Positions 1 through 8,742 of a DNA stretch of 29,280 bases are shown here, one piece after another; within the stretch, counting starts at the first letter, position 1; every line of letters starts with the position of its first letter. A program made the translations under genes and the position numbers. Below the pieces are notes generated by a model that searched no databases, had not been told where the DNA came from, and saw only the letters and a list, made by a program, of their open reading frames with translations. Source of the DNA: Candidatus Helarchaeota archaeon (GTDB taxonomy: Archaea > Asgardarchaeota > Lokiarchaeia > Helarchaeales > HEL-GB-A); the NCBI GenBank assembly GCA_016840125.1, contig JAEOSY010000432.1, positions 1 through 29,280 on the forward strand, written 5' to 3'.

Positions 1-422
1 ATAAACAAAAACATGCAGCTCAATCGAAAGCGATGGTTGTGGTTTGTTTAGATAGTACTGCATGGGTAGAAGAAGTGGGAAGTGCAGTTCAAAATATGTT
101 ATTGGAAGCTTATTCATTAAAAATAGGTTCTTGCTGGATTGGAGCATTCAACAGGGATGCTGTACGGGAGATTTTAAAGATACCCCACAGCTATAAATTA
201 GTAGCTTTGATATTGCTGGGTTATTATCTAGATGACCCAAAACCAACCCCTCGGCTAGAATTAGGAAAGGTTGCATTCTTAAATCAATGGAGAAAATCCC
301 TAGTGAAGCCAAAAGCAAGTATTCTACCAAAATCTGGAGTTTTATCAATTGCTTTGACAAAGCCCTTCGCCAACACTCAAGCGGAGTTAGAAAAAAGCCC
401 CTTAGCAGAGGATAAGGAGTAA
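1..422 (+). CDS. Nitroreductase family protein, C-terminal part (5' truncated by window)
   Basis: The frame is open to the left edge (codons begin at base 3), so the ATG at 33 is internal. The visible part carries the typical C-terminal half of the FMN-dependent nitroreductase fold: an AVQNMLLEAYSLKIGSCWIG-type helix and turn, where FMN/dimer contacts lie, then a REILKIPHSYKLVALILLGY segment with the conserved 'IP..Y..VA.I.LGY' pattern. A tail of about 50 residues after this is low in conservation and ends in charged residues. The family uses NAD(P)H to reduce quinones, nitro compounds or flavin-type substrates; the actual substrate cannot be told from the C-terminus. It ends exactly where the convergent gene at 423 ends, with no spacer between the stops. 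Family assignment is good; specificity is unknown. Confidence 0.85.
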   Translation, partial: KQKHAAQSKAMVVVCLDSTAWVEEVGSAVQNMLLEAYSLKIGSCWIGAFNRDAVREILKIPHSYKLVALILLGYYLDDPKPTPRLELGKVAFLNQWRKSLVKPKASILPKSGVLSIALTKPFANTQAELEKSPLAEDKE

Positions 423-839
423 TTATTTCAGACTTTTTTTGTATTTGAGTTGTAGAAAATTTTCTAAAATTCTGCGGAATTCTCCGGTTAAAAACTCCTT
501 CTGATGTTTCGAGAAATCATTATACTGTTCTTTAATTAAGCTTTCTTGTTGCTCAATAAAATTAAGTGCTTGAAGTATCTCTGAGTGATGAGGAACTTGA
601 AGTATAGTAGGATATCGAATGATAAAGACCAAGTAGTGTTGGAGCTGTCTAAAATAATTTAAGAATGGGCGCATCAAGGTTTGAGTTTTTTCATCAGACT
701 CAAAATAAGTTCCGAGTATTAGGTTTAATTCCTTTGAATAGTCACCGACAAGCTTAAAATATAGATTTTCCTCAATCGGAGTATCAAAATTCAAGGTTTC
801 TTTTAGATTTCGGATAATTTTTTGCAAATTCTCGTACAT
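423..839 (-). CDS. Small helical protein of unknown function
   Basis: I do not recognise this 138-residue protein. It is predicted to be almost wholly alpha-helical, with heptad-like Leu/Ile/Phe spacing, no cysteine cluster, no signal peptide and no membrane segment. The N-terminus (MYENLQKIIRNLKETL) and the C-terminus (RRILENFLQLKYKKSLK) look like amphipathic helices. It starts with ATG only 17 bases after the stop of the GH2 gene and is probably co-transcribed with it. No clear Shine-Dalgarno sequence precedes the start. It could be a small adaptor or regulator, but nothing visible supports a specific function. Confidence 0.65.
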   Translation of the reverse strand: MYENLQKIIRNLKETLNFDTPIEENLYFKLVGDYSKELNLILGTYFESDEKTQTLMRPFLNYFRQLQHYLVFIIRYPTILQVPHHSEILQALNFIEQQESLIKEQYNDFSKHQKEFLTGEFRRILENFLQLKYKKSLK

Positions 840-856
840 TTTTTAACTTAACCAAA

Positions 857-3343
857 TTATCGCTGTAATACTATATGTAAACCAGGTTTCATTTTTGCTC
901 TAATATTTCCAATCATAAAATGCGCCCAATTTGTTTCCTCGTCACCATCTGCAGTCCATTTTAATTGAATCAGAAACGAGGAATTCTTCTCTGTATTTGG
1001 AGTCAGAAATTTCAGGATATCGATTTTGGTTATGCCATTTGGAATTATGTCACCGATTCCACTCTTTTGGACAACCGATCGTAGGATGTCGGGTTCTTCT
1101 AAAGGTATCGCGATTTTATGGCGGTTTACACATTGTGCCCCAGTCCCACCTAATATGGCCGCACCAGGATCACCAGCAATAATTCTGGAGCCACTAACTT
1201 CGAGAATTTCACAGGTCCATTCAACCTGGATCTTCTTCGAGTAATCATTTACTGCAATGATGGGAATTTCAATTTCAGTGTTGGGTTTGTAAATTGTGCT
1301 CATCAAATCGGCAATGAGCAGGAGAGGGCGGCACGCCTCCTTATACCAGTAGTAGGGAAGTTTAGGAACGCGATCGACATCCACTAACCCCCCACCCGCA
1401 TAGCCCCACCAATCGGCGAAGAAGTGCCATCTTATCGCATTGTAGGGGATTCCTTTTTGACTGCGGAAGATTTCAGTGTGATATTTAGCGAGAAAGGCAC
1501 CGTAAAGTAGACTCGCCATAATCCACTCTCGTCTTGAAGAGTAATATTTTGGATGACCAATAAAAGTACTTGTAGACCCAAAGAAGCTACATCTGCTCGA
1601 CCATTGAACAAGCTCTTCTTCAGTAGGAGGCCACCCAATATCACCCCACTTTTCTGCCGTTTCAGCAATCGACCAAAACCCAAATTCTGAAACGAATCCT
1701 GATTTTCTTTTACGAGCATTATAGATGCTTCCACCATTCAACGACCCATCATACACGTGAAGGTCATCGCCAAGTCCAGAAGCACGGTGGACGGGGCGGC
1801 TTTTTTCAATATTTTTGACAGTCGTTTCTAAAAGCTCATCCAGAACCTGGTTATCGTAATCTTCAACCTCGTTTCGCTTGTTTGGAAGGAATAAGGCGGG
1901 GGGCTCATTATGACAACACCAATAGACGACACTGGGATGATTATAGAGGAAATAAACCATTTCAGCTATTTGCCTACATGCCTTATCTCTGAAAGTTGGA
2001 TTCGAATTAGCACCGCTATCATAAGACCACTGAAGCGGAAAGTCTTGGAAAACAATAATACCCTCCTTGTCCGTTGCGGTATAACAATCCTTACATTGAA
2101 TATGAGCATGAACGCCCACGCTATTTAGATGGGCTCGTTTGATTAAATCCATGTCTCTTCTATAAAACTGTTCATCAACATCGGCGAAATGCTGACGTGG
2201 TATGTAATTTACCGCCTTTATAAATAAATATTCATTGTTAATGCGAAAAGTCCATGGATCATGGTCTAGACTGACATTTCGAATCCCAAAAGTCGAGGTA
2301 TTCACGTCTGAAAGCTGATTTCCATCTATTGCTTGAATTTCTAATTGATATAGATAAGGACGCCCCTCAATTTCTTCGAGCTCTGTACTCTCAGGGAACC
2401 ATAGAAGTGGATCCGGAATTTGAAGCTCAATATCTAGTCGATTAGGACCAGGGCTTAATTCACTCTGAATGGCAGCTTCATCGAATTCTTGACCTAAAGG
2501 AGGGATGAGTTTCAAATTTAGGGTTGTTTTAATAGGATCTGAGCCTTTATTTTCTAAAAAAATTGCAATATGGACACGAGCCGGAGGATGAATTTCGAGG
2601 GGGGTAATGAAAACATTGAATATAGAGATTAATCCTGTACATTTTAAATAAACCTGTTGTGTAATTCCGCCGGTTGTGAGGCTTTGTCCCCATTCCGAAT
2701 GCCACTTAGGGGACATACTCCCTGGAAGCCCTCCAGGTCGGGAATCGTGGTAATTCATCGTTCCTTTTATGTACTTTTTGCGATGCAATATCAAAACCTG
2801 TTTGGGATCTAAGTTTTCACACGGATCGGTTACTTTAACTACTAAAACATTGTTATCCTCTACGATTTTCGTAATATCAAAATAAAACGGGGCGAAATAT
2901 CCCTCGTGCGCCCCCAAGAGAACCCCATTTAACCATACTTCAGAAAGATAATCTACACCCGAGAAATGTAGTTCAATGAATTTTTCCGAAGTTAGAGGAA
3001 ATTTTTTGCGATACCAAACGGGTTTATAATGTCGTTGTAACGCCCCTTCAAGACCATAGTTATTGGGAACCAGGACATCGTTCCATTTAAAGTCGTCATA
3101 ATTTTTGGAAGATATTTCATCAGATAAATTTCCAAAATCAGCTTTACGTTTCCACTGACCATTTAGACTTATAATTTTTTGGTGATTTTCTGTAATTTTA
3201 GTGTTAGCATTGAATTCTACATTTTCTACTTGCTTTGCAAGATGGAGATGTGAATATAAGGAATGCTCGGTGCATGGGCTAATCCCGGGTATTCTCTTTT
3301 CCGTCTTGGTTATTGTGAATTTCAAAAATTCCAACTCTTTCAA
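857..3343 (-). CDS. Glycoside hydrolase family 2 enzyme (beta-mannosidase/beta-galactosidase-like)
   Basis: A cytosolic-looking exo-glycosidase of 828 residues with the usual GH2 order. Residues about 55-170 form the sugar-binding jelly-roll (SLNGQWKRKADFG near its start, then YRKKFPL and VWLNG). An immunoglobulin-like domain follows, then a TIM barrel from about residue 355 (FGIRNVSLD, FIKAVNYIPR), then a C-terminal beta region. The acid/base is Glu480 in HNEP and the nucleophile is Glu553 in SEFGFW, both canonical. No signal peptide is visible, so it should act on imported or intracellular glycans; a beta-mannosidase-like role is possible, but GH2 specificities are hard to separate by eye. 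The start is TTG because no ATG exists before the first domain. The AT-rich 90-base gap to the divergent gene at 3434 must hold its promoter. Very likely active. Confidence 0.9.
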   Translation of the reverse strand: MKELEFLKFTITKTEKRIPGISPCTEHSLYSHLHLAKQVENVEFNANTKITENHQKIISLNGQWKRKADFGNLSDEISSKNYDDFKWNDVLVPNNYGLEGALQRHYKPVWYRKKFPLTSEKFIELHFSGVDYLSEVWLNGVLLGAHEGYFAPFYFDITKIVEDNNVLVVKVTDPCENLDPKQVLILHRKKYIKGTMNYHDSRPGGLPGSMSPKWHSEWGQSLTTGGITQQVYLKCTGLISIFNVFITPLEIHPPARVHIAIFLENKGSDPIKTTLNLKLIPPLGQEFDEAAIQSELSPGPNRLDIELQIPDPLLWFPESTELEEIEGRPYLYQLEIQAIDGNQLSDVNTSTFGIRNVSLDHDPWTFRINNEYLFIKAVNYIPRQHFADVDEQFYRRDMDLIKRAHLNSVGVHAHIQCKDCYTATDKEGIIVFQDFPLQWSYDSGANSNPTFRDKACRQIAEMVYFLYNHPSVVYWCCHNEPPALFLPNKRNEVEDYDNQVLDELLETTVKNIEKSRPVHRASGLGDDLHVYDGSLNGGSIYNARKRKSGFVSEFGFWSIAETAEKWGDIGWPPTEEELVQWSSRCSFFGSTSTFIGHPKYYSSRREWIMASLLYGAFLAKYHTEIFRSQKGIPYNAIRWHFFADWWGYAGGGLVDVDRVPKLPYYWYKEACRPLLLIADLMSTIYKPNTEIEIPIIAVNDYSKKIQVEWTCEILEVSGSRIIAGDPGAAILGGTGAQCVNRHKIAIPLEEPDILRSVVQKSGIGDIIPNGITKIDILKFLTPNTEKNSSFLIQLKWTADGDEETNWAHFMIGNIRAKMKPGLHIVLQR

Positions 3344-3433
3344 CTTTAATTAATAACTAAGGAAGAACTAATTAAATTATTAGAGTATCGAGATAAATGA
3401 AATTACAAATAACTGAGTAGTGGCGAAAAGCAC

Positions 3434-4525
3434 GTGGCGGACTTTATTTCTCTCTATACGAGTGACGTGTTAAGAGAGCTTTTAATGATTCTAGAAGCAA
3501 TTATTATAGTTTTGTGCCTCCAAATGGGAATAATATACACGAGGAAATATCTTAAAACTAAAAGTAATTACACAATTTTAGCATGGGGGGAATTGCTGTT
3601 TGCATATTCAATTTTATTAGTCATATATATCGTAAGTGATTTCTATGTTGATATTACTGGGGGGGAGACAATGAGAGATTTCATTTTAAGTACCGCCTAT
3701 CTTGCTGGTATCGGAGGAGTTTTTCTTTTTACGTATAATGTAGAAAAAGAAATCCATTTCAACAAACATATTACTTCAATAATTGTACTGGGTATAATTG
3801 GATTTCTAATGCTCAACATGTTTATTCCGATGATTGATGCCACCCTTTTGGCGATAACTTCTTGGTTGGTCTTTATTATTCTAATAATTATCTATATCAA
3901 GAAGTTTACGACGAAGATAAGTGACAAATGGAGAATAAATGTTTATTCATTAATCGTTGGAACGATCTTAGTTATTATTGGGTTTGGACTTACTGCGGAT
4001 ATAGCGGTTCAAAATTTTGGCGGTATTTGGGTACGATTTTTTGGCGATAGTTTGGTGATTGTAGGGATATTATTGATCTCAGCCCTTTTTATTGGAGTTC
4101 CAAGTTTAGCAGAGTTTGATTGGGCTCAAAAAATCAAATATCTGAATGTAATGCATCAGAATGGAGTTCCAATTGCACATTATCATTTTAATGTAGATAG
4201 AGAAGAGGAAGTAAATGCGTTGGATGAAATTATGATAGCAGGTGGGCTAACCAGTATATCTCAAATTACTTCAGAGTTGATTAAGAGTGACAAGAAGTTG
4301 GGGTTTGTCGATCATGGAGATCTCAAGATCCTGTTTGACCACGGGAAGTTTTTGACTAATGTTTTGATTGTTGATGAAAAACTCGAAATTTTGCGATCTA
4401 AATTAGAAAAATTCACGGAACAATTTGAATTTATATATGAGGAAAACCTTTCTCAATGGGATGGAGAATTGGAGCAGTTTAAGTTCCTAAATGCCCTGGT
4501 TAAAGCAAATTTTGAAGAAGTTTAG
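3434..4525 (+). CDS. Seven-transmembrane protein with cytosolic longin-like C-terminal domain
   Basis: A 363-residue protein with about seven hydrophobic helices (approx. residues 16-36, 47-69, 83-101, 113-133, 135-156, 170-190, 201-222). The positive loop after helix 1 puts the N-terminus outside and the C-terminus inside. The soluble tail (about 230-363) reads as an alternating beta/alpha unit: a strand with HQNGVPIAHYHF, a helix (GGLTSISQITSELI), paired strands (LGFVDHGDLKILFDHG), then long helices ending in NLSQWDGELEQF. This resembles the longin/roadblock-type folds that regulate small GTPases and are abundant in Asgard archaea; this is a fold guess, not a motif match. The start is GTG. 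It forms a two-gene unit with its paralogue 22 bases downstream. A receptor-like sensor is the simplest reading, but no ligand is suggested. Confidence 0.75.
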   Translation: MADFISLYTSDVLRELLMILEAIIIVLCLQMGIIYTRKYLKTKSNYTILAWGELLFAYSILLVIYIVSDFYVDITGGETMRDFILSTAYLAGIGGVFLFTYNVEKEIHFNKHITSIIVLGIIGFLMLNMFIPMIDATLLAITSWLVFIILIIIYIKKFTTKISDKWRINVYSLIVGTILVIIGFGLTADIAVQNFGGIWVRFFGDSLVIVGILLISALFIGVPSLAEFDWAQKIKYLNVMHQNGVPIAHYHFNVDREEEVNALDEIMIAGGLTSISQITSELIKSDKKLGFVDHGDLKILFDHGKFLTNVLIVDEKLEILRSKLEKFTEQFEFIYEENLSQWDGELEQFKFLNALVKANFEEV

Positions 4526-4547
4526 ATATTAGATGAAGTGAAGTGAA

Positions 4548-5450
4548 ATGTATCAAATTGAAGGGATGTTTAGAGAACCGGCCCTGATGTTAGAAGTTAT
4601 CATAATTCTCCTAAGTATTGAGATTGGTTCATTTTTCCTATACCGGTTTATAAAAGAAGGGAAAAGAGCAAAAAATTTCATGATTCTAGTCTGGACCCTC
4701 TTCTTTTTTGCATATTCAGTAATGACTCTTCTTTTCATTTTGAGTGATTACTATTTCTTGTTCATGTCAATTGCCCCCTATTATTTGGCAATTTTAGCTT
4801 TGATCCCCTTCTTTTTAATTTTAACAATCTATCTTAAGAGAGCTTTTTCAAAGATAAAGGAATATCGGAATCGACTTTATAGTATTTTTATTGGATTTCT
4901 TGTGTTTGGTATTGGATTTGCCTTTACTATTGAAATAATGGTGAATTCATTTGGATCTATTTCAAGAATGATCGGAAATATTGCAATTATCTTTGGGATA
5001 AGTCTTGCATCATGGCAATTCGTTGGATTACCAAGTTTGAGGGAAATGGATTGGTCTAAGCAACTGAATACCATAGTTATAATGCATAAATCTGGAACAT
5101 GTATTTGTGAATATGATTTTATAGGCGAAAGGATGGAGAAAGAGTCTTCTAAGGATGGTTTAAATATCACAGTCAGCCTAATAGGGATTGCACAAATGAT
5201 AACAGAATTGATCCAGAGTAAGCAGAATCTAGAAATAATGGATTATCAAGATAAACAAATTGTTTTTTCGTATGGAGATAATGTGATTGCAGCATTAATT
5301 GTTGAAAATTATTTAGAAATTTACAGGAAGAAGTTGGGCAAATTATTAAATGAAATTGAAGTGATTTATAAGGATTATTTGGAGGACTGGGATGGTCAGA
5401 CATCCCAATTTAAGCCCATTGAAAAATTTATCCGAAGAATCTTCTCATAA
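4548..5450 (+). CDS. Five-transmembrane paralogue with longin-like C-terminal domain
   Basis: A 300-residue paralogue of the preceding gene. Shared landmarks are the first two helices, the G(V/L)PSL.E.DW motif at the membrane exit (about 160-169), the 'MH..G' strand, the 'ITELI.S' helix and the W-D-G near the C-terminus. Only about five membrane helices are present (approx. 13-33, 44-66, 70-95, 110-130, 138-160). Compared with its neighbour it lacks helices 3 and 4, which accounts for most of the 63-residue length difference. Loss of a pair keeps the tail cytosolic. The gap of 22 bases suggests co-transcription, and the two products may form a hetero-oligomer. The molecular function is not known. 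Confidence 0.72.
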   Translation: MYQIEGMFREPALMLEVIIILLSIEIGSFFLYRFIKEGKRAKNFMILVWTLFFFAYSVMTLLFILSDYYFLFMSIAPYYLAILALIPFFLILTIYLKRAFSKIKEYRNRLYSIFIGFLVFGIGFAFTIEIMVNSFGSISRMIGNIAIIFGISLASWQFVGLPSLREMDWSKQLNTIVIMHKSGTCICEYDFIGERMEKESSKDGLNITVSLIGIAQMITELIQSKQNLEIMDYQDKQIVFSYGDNVIAALIVENYLEIYRKKLGKLLNEIEVIYKDYLEDWDGQTSQFKPIEKFIRRIFS

Positions 5451-5582
5451 ATAATAAATTCGATTTTTTAATAGCCATAATGACAAAATATTGTGAATAC
5501 AGATTTGTATTTGTGTGATTGTACTTTTTAAAAGTAAAAACTTTTAACAGATGTTTTTTTCTATTAATCCACTTAGATTTTT

Positions 5583-5589
5583 GGAAGGT
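5583..5589 (+). promoter_or_regulatory. Ribosome-binding site fixing the start at 5596
   Basis: GGAAGGT ends six to seven bases before the ATG at 5596 and argues against the longer frame from 5551. Confidence 0.5.
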
Positions 5590-5595
5590 AAAGAA

Positions 5596-5937
5596 ATGGT
5601 AAAGAGAATGCAATTAATTTCAAGATATAAGGTCACATCTTATGGAGGCCCCACTGGTTATTTTCAAAATCGTGCTAATATCTATCTTTTTAATAATAGG
5701 AATGAGAATATAGCGCGGATTTATTTCAGAGACCCAAGCGTGGAAGCAAGAAACGATCAGGTATTAAACCTGGCTGGTGTAGACGTAATTACGATACATA
5801 TGCCATCTTCTGAATTCCAGAACGTGTTAGACGTGTTACGGAATGAAAAACCAGTTTATGTGGACTTTGTTACGGGGACAGGGTATATCACGACTAGTAA
5901 AGAACCTATTGGAGAAGGGGAAATACGCCGAGGATAG
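5596..5937 (+). CDS. Small conserved-looking beta-rich protein, function unknown
   Basis: I chose the ATG at 5596 (113 residues) rather than the upstream in-frame ATG at 5551, because a GGAAGGT ribosome-binding element lies seven bases before it. The upstream ATG has only T-rich sequence after it and adds a poorly structured 15-residue lead. The protein is mainly beta strands with the blocks TSYGGPTGYFQNRANIYLF, IARIYFRDP, LRNEKPVYVDF and EPIGEGE. This pattern resembles, from memory, a family of about 100-residue uncharacterised bacterial proteins, but I cannot name it. No cysteines, signal peptide or membrane segments are present. It stands alone between T-tracts, so it is probably monocistronic. 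Confidence 0.7.
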   Translation: MVKRMQLISRYKVTSYGGPTGYFQNRANIYLFNNRNENIARIYFRDPSVEARNDQVLNLAGVDVITIHMPSSEFQNVLDVLRNEKPVYVDFVTGTGYITTSKEPIGEGEIRRG

Positions 5938-6016
5938 GGGAATCCATCTATCTTTTCTAATCAACATCATGTCAAATCTTTTTTAATCTTGATGACGAAA
6001 AAGAGGTATCACCAAT

Positions 6017-8635
6017 TTGAGCAAACTCCCATCACGATTCAACGTTATAGTGCTTCCTCCAAAAAAGAGTATAACCACATTAAGAGCACTTCTTATCAGG
6101 GTTCCAAGAAGAGGCGAAAAGATCAATCAATACACATCGTTTCGGCATTATAGGATGAATCTCGAATATCGAGAGTCGAACCGCCTTCGTCCAGTGAAGA
6201 TAGAATACAATGACCATGGAACACAATATCTCCAAGCGAAAAAATTTATCCAGATTTTAAGGAAAGCCAAGACTATTTATCTCGTGGCGGATGAGAAGAA
6301 AAGCCTAGAAGATTTTGGTAGGATGTTAGAGGATTATCAGATCAATTATAAAATGATTGAAATTTGTCGTCTCTGCATGCTGGATAATAAAATTACCTTC
6401 CTTCAAAGGACAGATAGATATTATCGAAGCCGTGAAGTGACCTTTCCAATGTGCTTGCAATGTGCCATGAAAGAGGTCATGGATGAAAGTAATTTCAGAG
6501 GTTTTAAGCCAAATAAAAAGTTCCTAAATCGAATTGAAGGGCTTCTAAGAAAGAAATTCCACCATAATGTGAATAAGATTTTGAAGGTGTTTGACCCGGG
6601 ATTCGATGCGAGTAAGAATCCTGAATTTACTTTATACGATACAATCAAAGCAAGTGGGGATGCGAAAAAAGAATTTGATATAAGGAAGTATAATTTAACT
6701 CAACAATTTCTTGATATATTAAAAAAGGAAAATGTTACTCATTTAATGTTTGTTCAAAATCTGGCAATTCAAAATGGGTTATTAAGAAATGAAAATCTAC
6801 TTATCTCAGCTCCTACGGGAACAGGGAAGACATTGGTAGGGGAATTAGCAGGAATTTCAAGCCTTTTCCAGAGAGAAAGGGGAAAATTACTTTATCTCGC
6901 TAATTTAGTTGCTTTAGTCAACCAAAAATACGAAAATTTCAAAAGTAGATATAAGCAATTCAATGTAGCTATTCGCGTAGGGATGTCTAAGATCGATATT
7001 GGGGGTGAAGACTTAGTTATCATGGATGAAGATATCCAAGACGCAGATATAATTTGTGCTTCATATGAAGCGTTTGATTTTCTTCTCAGACAAGGAAAAG
7101 AAGAAGTTGAGAACATCGGAAAAATATCTACCATTGTTATTGATGAGATCCAAACACTTGAGGACGAAGATAGAGGTGCAATATTAGCAGGGTTAATCGC
7201 AAAAGTATTTATATTATTTCCTGAAGCACAAATCATTGGTCTTTCTGCTACAATCGGGAACGCCCAAGAGGTTGGGAAACTACTTCAACTAAAACCGATT
7301 GAATATTACGAGCGCCCGGTTCCGCTAGAACGCCATCTCGTTTTGTGTAAGTCTGAATACGATAAATTTTTCAATATAATTCGATTAACTCGCCATGAAT
7401 CAAAGCAAGTGAGCAAATATGGATTTCATGGTTCCACACTTATTTTTACAAATGCACGCTGGAGATGTGAATTTCTCGCCAATCTCCTACGTGAGAAGGG
7501 TATCAAAGCAGTTGCATACCATTCGGGTTTGACCTATAATAAGAGGAAGGATATCGAGCTATCCTTCGATCAGGGGTTAATCCAAGCGATTTGTACTACT
7601 TTCGCCCTAGGAGCAGGGTTTGACACCCCATGTTCGCAGGTGATATTTGAATCATGCTTGATGGGTATTGAAGTTTTAACCTCAAATATGTTTCTCAACA
7701 TGAGTGGACGAGCTGGGAGGTTTCGCAGACAAGAACGGGGGAAAATTGTCCTATTAGTAGAAATTGGGAAAAGTTATCATAGAGCTGATAAAACAGAAGA
7801 CCAAATTGCCTTAGATCTATTGGAGAGCGGAACCGAAAATTTAATTTTAGACTATACCCCTGATTTAATTCAAAGTCAAGTCCTCGCGGCCATAGCAGCG
7901 GGAATTGATACGCGAATTAAGGAATTTTACAATTATCTAGTAGGGGCGAGAGAGGAGATAAATTTACTTTTACAGAGTTTGAGAAAAGGGCAATTAATTG
8001 AAATGAAACAAGAAAAATATCAGGTAACCACTCTTGGGCGTGCAATTGCATTATCGTTCTTTTCTGTTGAGGAAGGGTTGATGATAGTTAAAGAAATTCG
8101 CCGGAGGGAGAATCCCCTGACTGTTGCACTACGCCTGGAATTCTTTAATAATATCTATATTACCGATGAAATTAAGAAAATTTTTCTGGAAGAACTCAAA
8201 ATCAATCTTCCCAATAAATTCATTACTGGAAGAATTATGGGGATTGCCGCTTCATCGATCAAATTTAAGAGACGTTTGAGAAAGTTTTCATGGTTATCCA
8301 AGACAATTGCCCTTTGGCAGAAGCTATTTTTCGGCTGCAAATGCGGAAATGCGCCCCACTGTGATTGCACCATCCTCACCCTAAACCAAACATTGATCCA
8401 ATTACGGATTGAGCAGGGACTCACCCCGAAGAGAATAAGCCAGTATATGGAAAGGAAGTTCAATTTAAAAGTGTATGCGGGAGATCTTTTACGATTCTAC
8501 GATAATTTAATTCATCGGTTGCAGGGTATTCAAAGGATAACGATGACTCTTAAAAAATACGAGATTTCCGATGATATCTCGGAACTAATTCATAAAATTG
8601 AGAAACCCTCGCGAGTTATTCGCGAAATTTCATAG
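6017..8635 (+). CDS. Ski2-like superfamily II helicase with zinc-binding ends (DUF5814/MJ1401 type)
   Basis: An 872-residue ATP-dependent helicase. Motif I is APTGTGKT (Lys271), motif II is DEIQ (Asp376-Glu377), motif III is SAT, and motif VI lies in NMSGRAGRF. An N-terminal domain of about 230 residues precedes the motor and holds C117-x2-C120 and C146-x2-C149, a likely zinc knuckle. A second cysteine cluster (C774, C776, C782, C784) lies near the C-terminus. This layout matches the archaeal Ski2-type helicases with an N-terminal DUF5814, of which Methanocaldococcus MJ1401 is a named member; the match is from memory of the family. Its role is presumed to be in nucleic-acid repair or RNA processing, with no substrate established. 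The TTG start follows GAGGT with about ten bases spacing and fits the family N-terminus. Confidence 0.88.
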   Translation: MSKLPSRFNVIVLPPKKSITTLRALLIRVPRRGEKINQYTSFRHYRMNLEYRESNRLRPVKIEYNDHGTQYLQAKKFIQILRKAKTIYLVADEKKSLEDFGRMLEDYQINYKMIEICRLCMLDNKITFLQRTDRYYRSREVTFPMCLQCAMKEVMDESNFRGFKPNKKFLNRIEGLLRKKFHHNVNKILKVFDPGFDASKNPEFTLYDTIKASGDAKKEFDIRKYNLTQQFLDILKKENVTHLMFVQNLAIQNGLLRNENLLISAPTGTGKTLVGELAGISSLFQRERGKLLYLANLVALVNQKYENFKSRYKQFNVAIRVGMSKIDIGGEDLVIMDEDIQDADIICASYEAFDFLLRQGKEEVENIGKISTIVIDEIQTLEDEDRGAILAGLIAKVFILFPEAQIIGLSATIGNAQEVGKLLQLKPIEYYERPVPLERHLVLCKSEYDKFFNIIRLTRHESKQVSKYGFHGSTLIFTNARWRCEFLANLLREKGIKAVAYHSGLTYNKRKDIELSFDQGLIQAICTTFALGAGFDTPCSQVIFESCLMGIEVLTSNMFLNMSGRAGRFRRQERGKIVLLVEIGKSYHRADKTEDQIALDLLESGTENLILDYTPDLIQSQVLAAIAAGIDTRIKEFYNYLVGAREEINLLLQSLRKGQLIEMKQEKYQVTTLGRAIALSFFSVEEGLMIVKEIRRRENPLTVALRLEFFNNIYITDEIKKIFLEELKINLPNKFITGRIMGIAASSIKFKRRLRKFSWLSKTIALWQKLFFGCKCGNAPHCDCTILTLNQTLIQLRIEQGLTPKRISQYMERKFNLKVYAGDLLRFYDNLIHRLQGIQRITMTLKKYEISDDISELIHKIEKPSRVIREIS

Positions 8636-8742
8636 AAAATTTTTCTAACAATTTTAAAAGGCAATATCTTTTTTAAAAGCTATAACGTAATATAGAATAT
8701 TCAAAAATTTCAGAAGGACAAGATTGACGGGAAATAGATGGC

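Noticed and set aside
931..2128. Open frames on both strands inside the GH2 gene.
   Set aside because: They are shadows of a gene with both catalytic glutamates and continuous domain structure.
5524..5536. Near-palindrome ACTTTTTAAAAGT before the small protein gene as an operator.
   Set aside because: It is simple A/T sequence of a kind expected by chance here and may just be a weak TATA region.
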